Origin: Candidatus Latescibacterota bacterium
GTDB taxonomy: Bacteria; Latescibacterota; MVCY01
Length of the DNA stretch: 6,746 nt
Assembly (NCBI GenBank): GCA_030669445.1
Contig: DAOVDP010000065.1
Coordinates: 1-6,746 of the forward strand
Reading direction: 5' to 3'
Shown here: positions 6,262 to 6,746 of the stretch, one piece after another
Layout of the letters: every line of letters starts with the position of its first letter
Numbering within the stretch: position 1 is the stretch's first letter
Notes under the pieces: model-generated
Database searches by the model: none
Told to the model about the DNA's origin: nothing
What the model saw: only the letters and a program-made list of their open reading frames with translations
Made by a program: the position numbers and the translations under genes

Positions 6262-6746
6262 TAAAAGGATCTCCTGCCTTTTGGCCGTTGCTTCCCTTCT
6301 GTTCTTTGCTGCGGTTTCAGGGCAGCTTTTCTGCTCAACTTGATCTTGCCTGAGTCATCAATCCCAATAACCTTAACCAAGACCTCCTCCCCGACTTTCA
6401 ACACGTCCTCTACCTTATCTATACGCCGGAAATCCACCTCCGAGATGTGAAGCAACCCTTCCTTGCCCCGTAGGACCTCCACGAAAGCACCAAAAGGGGT
6501 GATTCGTTTAACTTCACCAGTGTAGAGCTTGTTTAGTTCGGGTTCTGCAGTGATCTCCTTTACGATTTTCACTGCTTCTTCGCCGGCTGCCATATCCACT
6601 GAGGCAATTGTCACTGTTCCGTCATCTTCTATGTTTATGGTGGCACCTGTGGTTTCAGTGATCTCACGGATAACCTTTCCCCCGGTTCCAATGACTGCCC
6701 CAATTTGAGAGGGTTTTATCTTGAAGGAAATGATTCGAGGAGCATA
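6261..6746 (-). CDS. pnp: polynucleotide phosphorylase, C-terminal part (KH and S1 domains), 5' end outside window
   Basis: The last 161 codons of a gene entering from the right edge. PNPase degrades RNA 3' to 5' using phosphate. The visible part starts with the KH domain: YAPRIISFKIKPSQIGAVIG, the GTGGK nucleic-acid loop (residues 20-24 of the fragment), and IREITETTGATINIEDDGTV. After a short linker comes the S1 domain, about 72-142: LYTGEVKRITPFGAFVEVLR, GKEGLLHISEV, DDSGKIKLSRKA. A basic tail (KGRRSF) ends at TAA, 6261-6263. Full proteins are about 700 residues, so roughly three quarters, including both RNase PH catalytic domains, lies outside. No defect is visible. The stop shares one base with the M16 start. 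Confidence 0.97.
   Translation of the reverse strand, partial: YAPRIISFKIKPSQIGAVIGTGGKVIREITETTGATINIEDDGTVTIASVDMAAGEEAVKIVKEITAEPELNKLYTGEVKRITPFGAFVEVLRGKEGLLHISEVDFRRIDKVEDVLKVGEEVLVKVIGIDDSGKIKLSRKAALKPQQRTEGKQRPKGRRSF

Overview
The window is a single minus-strand gene block from a bacterial chromosome. In transcription order (right to left) it reads: the 3' end of pnp (polynucleotide phosphorylase), an M16 zinc peptidase gene, a small coiled-coil lipoprotein gene, a secreted coiled-coil protein gene with two LysM domains, a possible 47-codon ORF, phoH, and a 7TM-HD c-di-AMP phosphodiesterase gene (pgpH/yqfF type) cut by the left edge. No tRNA, rRNA, insertion sequence, CRISPR array or phage gene is visible. 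All longer plus-strand open frames are antisense shadows.

Right part (4921-6746): pnp and the M16 peptidase gene are joined by a TAATG stop/start overlap. This pairing is a common bacterial arrangement. A 292-base gap follows (4629-4920). It has no clear terminator, but it has promoter-like sequences reading leftward at about 4806-4850 and an 18-base inverted repeat at 4726-4743.

Middle part (3291-4628): two envelope genes, each with a strong Shine-Dalgarno. The first encodes a 92-residue lipoprotein and the second a 285-residue exported protein with a coiled coil and two C-terminal LysM domains. The 201 bases between them hold interleaved complementary segments, a terminator-like hairpin and a 20-codon ORF. 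This is the least explained stretch of the window and could be a cis-acting leader RNA for the LysM gene.

Left part (1-3278): phoH followed by the 7TM-HD phosphodiesterase gene, the usual phoH-yqfF order that in many bacteria continues into ybeY (outside the window here). A 47-codon ORF fills the gap before phoH and overlaps its start.

The organism cannot be named. Base composition looks balanced (estimated by eye, just under half G+C). A lipobox lipoprotein close to Braun lipoprotein in size, next to a periplasmic-type LysM protein, suggests a two-membrane cell. The LysM repeats (YGDP..W..IY..N.D.I.N.NLIYP) resemble those I associate with diderm, often uncultured phyla, but that is an impression rather than a demonstrated placement. 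The genes combine RNA decay (PNPase, possibly PhoH), protein processing (M16), envelope structure (lipoprotein, LysM) and c-di-AMP turnover (PgpH). c-di-AMP is tied to wall and osmotic homeostasis in other bacteria, so a functional link to the envelope pair is possible but unproven.
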